Shown: piece after piece, positions 14,740-15,264 of the stretch
Layout: each line of letters begins with the position of its first letter
How positions within the stretch are numbered: the first letter of the stretch is position 1
Origin: SZUA-35 sp037969565
GTDB taxonomy: Bacteria; Actinomycetota; Acidimicrobiia; Acidimicrobiales; SZUA-35
Assembly (NCBI GenBank): GCA_037969565.1
Contig: JBBKXQ010000171.1
Location: forward strand, 1-15,264
Reading direction: 5' to 3'
DNA: 15,264 bases
The notes under the pieces: model-generated
What the model saw: only the letters and a program-made list of their open reading frames with translations
Databases searched by the model: none
Told to the model about the DNA's origin: nothing
Program-made: the position numbers and the translations under genes

Positions 14740-14985
14740 AGCCACGAGTCTGCTGTAACAGGCTCCTATGAGGTCACGTACCGCAGTGGAGGAACCCCGG
14801 GAACATGGTTGTCCTGTTGGCCTGGCCGACAGTTCACTACAAGGACACGAACGGTCAGTCACACACGAGGGTCAGACCCGACTACAGGACCACCACCCCG
14901 GGAGCTTCCTCCATACCGCTCCGGAACGGTGTGATCATCATGGCTGTCACACCCTCTCACTACGGTTCGAAGCAGGTGATCAGCA
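14740..14985 (-). ncRNA. candidate bridge RNA region of the IS110 element
   Basis: The ~310 bp between the transposase start and the element's left boundary has no convincing gene and is where IS110 elements encode their bridge RNA. Read on the transposase strand, four short matches occur in the order expected from IS621: GAGGGTG (14956-14950), identical to the left target flank; GAAGCTCC (14908-14901), complementary to the right target flank; TGACCTC plus TAGGAG (14776-14764), identical to the right element end; and CAGCA (14755-14751), complementary to the left element end. Several hairpins are present, including 14928-14934 with 14947-14953. The exact ends are unknown. One guide lies in that stem, which is a caveat. 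Confidence 0.5.
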
Positions 14986-15021
14986 CTCCTAGACCACCCT
15001 CGAATTGCTCTCGACAATCCG

Positions 15022-15050
15022 TTGACAATCGAACTGATGTTCGCTAACGT
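15022..15050 (+). promoter_or_regulatory. strong sigma-70-type promoter
   Basis: A perfect -35 hexamer TTGACA at 15022-15027 is followed after exactly 17 nt by TAACGT at 15045-15050, which fits the actinobacterial TAnnnT -10. Transcription would start near 15057. GACAATC occurs twice, 11 bp apart, across the -35 (15013 and 15024), a possible regulator site. The promoter lies about 30 bp outside the IS110 end. Confidence 0.6.
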
Positions 15051-15081
15051 CACTCTCACGGTTCGTCCGCTCGAAGTACCG

Positions 15082-15158
15082 ACTTCCCCCTAACTCAACC
15101 GATCCGGCCTCGCTTTCTTGGCTGGGATCTGACAGGCCCTTTGTGGGCCTGGGGAAGT
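15082..15158 (+). promoter_or_regulatory. structured 5' leader that can mask the ribosome binding site
   Basis: ACTTCCCC at 15082-15089 is perfectly complementary to GGGGAAGT at 15151-15158, the likely ribosome binding site of the next gene. Within this closing stem are two hairpins: GATCC with GGATC (15101-15105/15124-15128, with an inner GCC/GGC), and AGGCCC with GGGCCT (15134-15139/15145-15150) around a 5-nt loop. Together they make a three-way junction with the binding site in its base stem. It matches no riboswitch class I recognise. It could be a regulatory RNA, or a folding coincidence. Confidence 0.45.
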
Positions 15159-15165
15159 ACGTCGA

Positions 15166-15264
15166 ATGTCTTGCGCCACCAATCTCGCCAGCGAGTTAGA
15201 GCGATTCAGTGAATACCTCGGCGTTGTCGAGGTGGCCGGCCTGGACGAGTACGGGCTGCGGGTG
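15166..15264 (+). CDS. N-terminal fragment of a gene cut by the window end, possibly Nif3-like
   Basis: ATG 15166 is 8 nt after GGGGAAG and opens 33 codons to the window end: MSCATNLASELERFSEYL followed by GVVEVAGLDEYGLRV. The spacing of hydrophobic and acidic residues and the closing D-(x)-Y-G-L-(R/Q)-V recall the start of Nif3/YbgI dinuclear-metal proteins (FLNEYL...DY..NGLQVEG), but the fragment is too short to assign. It has its own promoter and a structured leader. The gene is divergent from cobS, from which the IS110 element separates it. Confidence 0.45.
   Translation, partial: MSCATNLASELERFSEYLGVVEVAGLDEYGLRV

Larger units (their letters stand above)
13441..14993 (-). mobile_element. 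IS110-family insertion sequence, about 1.55 kb
   Basis: The octamer CTCCTAGA occurs at 13441-13448, just past the transposase stop, and at 14986-14993, about 310 bp before its start. The distance of 1545 bp is typical of IS110 elements, which have no terminal inverted repeats and instead recombine at a short sequence shared by element and target. The octamer therefore probably includes the core, and the uninterrupted site would read from position 13440 through one octamer to 14994. The transposase stop is only about 5 nt from the right boundary; the non-coding stretch lies on the left (upstream) side, the layout of the IS110 rather than the IS1111 subgroup. The insertion lies between the divergent cobS and the gene at 15166. 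Confidence 0.75.

Noticed and set aside
14674..14862. N-terminal extension of the transposase frame to 14862
   Set aside because: The extra residues lack IS110 similarity and read through the region expected to encode the bridge RNA; ATG 14673 gives the normal N terminus.
14965..14980. GGTTCGAA resembling a tRNA T-arm
   Set aside because: No acceptor, D or anticodon arms can be drawn around it; it lies in the IS110 left end.

Overview
High-GC DNA with the habits of an actinobacterium: many GTG starts, 4-nt ATGA/GTGA gene overlaps, start codons that look leaderless behind TAnnnT boxes, and an actinobacterial set of lipoproteins and regulators. The overall gene mix would fit an Acidimicrobiia-type genome. 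That placement is an inference from memory of protein families, not a measurement.

Layout. (1) 1-2958, plus strand: a Tat-exported, cysteine-rich protein (resembling the methylamine dehydrogenase light chain) with cell-wall-binding-like repeats; a multi-pass membrane protein whose frame is interrupted by one in-frame UGA at a likely redox-cysteine position (candidate selenoprotein, with a bacterial SECIS-like hairpin downstream); and a lipoprotein coupled to it by a GTGA overlap. (2) 3004-5178, plus strand: O-acetylhomoserine sulfhydrylase, an overlapping CoA-binding protein, and a small lipoprotein. (3) 5295-6506, minus strand: a thiolase, divergent from a DUF2085-like membrane protein across a perfect 8+8 bp palindrome; then a TetR regulator and a GhrA-type 2-hydroxyacid dehydrogenase, plus strand. 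(4) 8865-12433, minus strand: two overlapping ABC exporter half-transporters forming an asymmetric pair with one canonical and one degenerate ATP site. (5) 12554-13300, minus strand: cobalamin synthase CobS. (6) 13441-14993: an IS110-family element whose ends can be set by a shared 8-bp sequence, with a transposase carrying an XRE-like C-terminal extension and an upstream non-coding region containing plausible bridge-RNA guide segments. (7) 15022-15264, plus strand: a strong promoter, a 5' leader that can fold into a three-way junction masking the ribosome binding site, and the first 33 codons of a gene.

The most interesting points are the UGA-interrupted membrane protein beside the Cys-rich Tat protein (possibly a membrane thiol/selenol redox partner for an exported disulfide-rich protein), the IS110 element with readable guide-to-target and guide-to-donor matches, and the structured leader at the right edge. 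No rRNA, tRNA or CRISPR array was seen.
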